This document shows, in pieces, positions 63,523 through 64,000 of a DNA stretch of 64,000 bases. The position numbers were made by a program, and so were the translations under genes. Position 1 is the first letter of the stretch. Each line of letters opens with the position of its first letter. Below the pieces are notes generated by a model. It was not told the DNA's origin and did not search any database. It saw nothing but the letters and a program-made list of their open reading frames with translations. Source of the DNA: Siccirubricoccus sp. G192 (GTDB taxonomy: Bacteria; Pseudomonadota; Alphaproteobacteria; Acetobacterales; Acetobacteraceae); the NCBI RefSeq assembly GCF_019084075.1, contig NZ_JAHREN010000001.1, positions 3,259,501 through 3,323,500 on the forward strand, read 5' to 3'.

Positions 63523-64000
63523 CGCATCTCCTCGGCCGGCGTAACCCCCATCACCGCGAGGCCCGAGCGGATGACCGTCGCCGTCGCAGCCACCAGGGCC
63601 AGCCGGGCCCTTGTGGCTTCCGGTTCATCCCCCCGAATGAATCGCAGGGTCGCGTCCTCGCGGCCCTTGTTCCACAATACATGAAAGTCGCTCGCCAAGT
63701 CATGGAGAAAAAGGCGATCCGGTGCGGTTCGCGGGCGGTTGCGGCCGCTTCCACGGTGCGCGGCCAGGCGGTCAGGCGGCGGATCAGCGCCAACTCCGCC
63801 GGATCCGCCAGCGACTCGAGCGGCGCGGCGGCGAGATCGGCAGCCGTTGGGTCTCCGGCCCCGCGCAGCACGCTGCGGCAGCGGGCATGCGCGTATTGCA
63901 CGTAGAAGACCGGGTTCTCGCGCGACTGCTCCACCACCTTGTCGAGGTCGAATTCCATCTGCGCATCGGATTTGCGCGTCAGCATGGTGAAGCGGACGGC
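63519..64000 (-). CDS. argS: Arginyl-tRNA synthetase, C-terminal part (window edge), apparent -1 frameshift at 63708
   Basis: Class I synthetase; only the last ~160 residues are in the window. [43 protein letters not shown] is the catalytic-to-anticodon junction typical of ArgRS. After REPHRIAFF the frame is lost at an AAAAA run (63708-63712). Adding one base restores [18 protein letters not shown] and the terminal [18 protein letters not shown], with a stop at 63519 that overlaps the SPOR gene start. The 60 bases around the break are about 52% GC by hand count. Likely an assembly error rather than a broken gene, because ArgRS is essential. Confidence 0.92.
   Translation of the reverse strand, partial: RPLHHADAQIRCADGIRPRQGGGAVAREPGLLRAIRACPLPQRAARGRRPNGCRSRRRAARVAGGSGGVGADPPPDRLAAHRGSGRNRPRTAPDRLFLHDLASDFHVLWNKGREDATLRFIRGDEPEATRARLALVAATATVIRSGLAVMGVTPAEEMR

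Overview
The window is a gene-dense stretch of a very GC-rich (about 70%) alphaproteobacterial chromosome. Gene content and order (mltB-rlpA-dacA-tmk-holB-metG; sdhE-mfd beside recG; argS-SPOR-nagZ-M50-scpA-scpB then tatBC-serS; gyrA-coaD-PPIase pair; divergent ssb/uvrA with a GAAC-N7-GAAC SOS box) fit Rhodospirillales/Acetobacteraceae, with a Roseomonas-like bacterium as best guess. Genus is inference; no rRNA lies in the window.

Layout. 1-5.1 kb: minus-strand operon for murein processing (lytic transglycosylase, RlpA-like lipoprotein, PBP5-type carboxypeptidase) running into tmk, holB and metG. 5.2-11.2 kb: MmgE/PrpD protein, LpxR-like outer-membrane deacylase, tRNA-Ser(UGA), AI-2E-type permease, degenerate GGDEF protein, and a two-gene DsbA-like/methyltransferase cassette bracketed by two copies of a 46-bp structured repeat. 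11.3-17.3 kb: mfd and sdhE diverging from recG. 17.4-22.4 kb: Gld-type ABC exporter operon with DUF4340 and NUDIX genes. 22.4-31.2 kb: Bug-type and AapJ-type binding proteins, MsrP, a CtrA-like regulator with an eroded receiver, an exported SLT protein, NIPSNAP, a hypothetical membrane protein and a 2-hydroxyacid dehydrogenase. 31.2-38.1 kb: a methyltransferase and a six-gene glycan-type operon (CgeB-like, nucleotidyltransferase, PIG-L, GT4, CelD-like acyltransferase, deoB). 38.5-41.4 kb: malonate genes (matA, matC). 41.6-53.8 kb: tRNA-Lys, two cyclophilins, coaD, gyrA, ssb, uvrA, a lower-GC orphan gene, a squalene-synthase-like gene, sodB, yajC and a DUF815 ATPase. 54-64 kb: a polytopic membrane protein, serS, tatC, tatB, an ABC ATPase, scpB, scpA, M50 protease, nagZ, SPOR protein and the 3' end of argS.

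A cross-cutting observation is that seven genes (ABC permease, gldG-like, matA, yajC, the polytopic membrane protein, tatB, argS) are each interrupted by exactly one single-base frameshift. Five are +1, four of those in G/C runs of 6-7 bases or nearby G runs, and two are -1. When corrected, the reading frames restore conserved domains and, for tatB and argS, the usual 4-bp stop/start overlaps. The simplest reading is uncorrected homopolymer error in the assembly, not gene decay.

The most interesting biology is the CtrA-like pseudo-receiver regulator (24.9 kb), the overlapping glycan-type operon with an apparent CTG start (32-38 kb), the repeat-bracketed cassette (9.8-11.3 kb), a low-GC patch confined to the SerRS coiled-coil arm (56.7-56.9 kb), and the lower-GC orphan gene at 50 kb.
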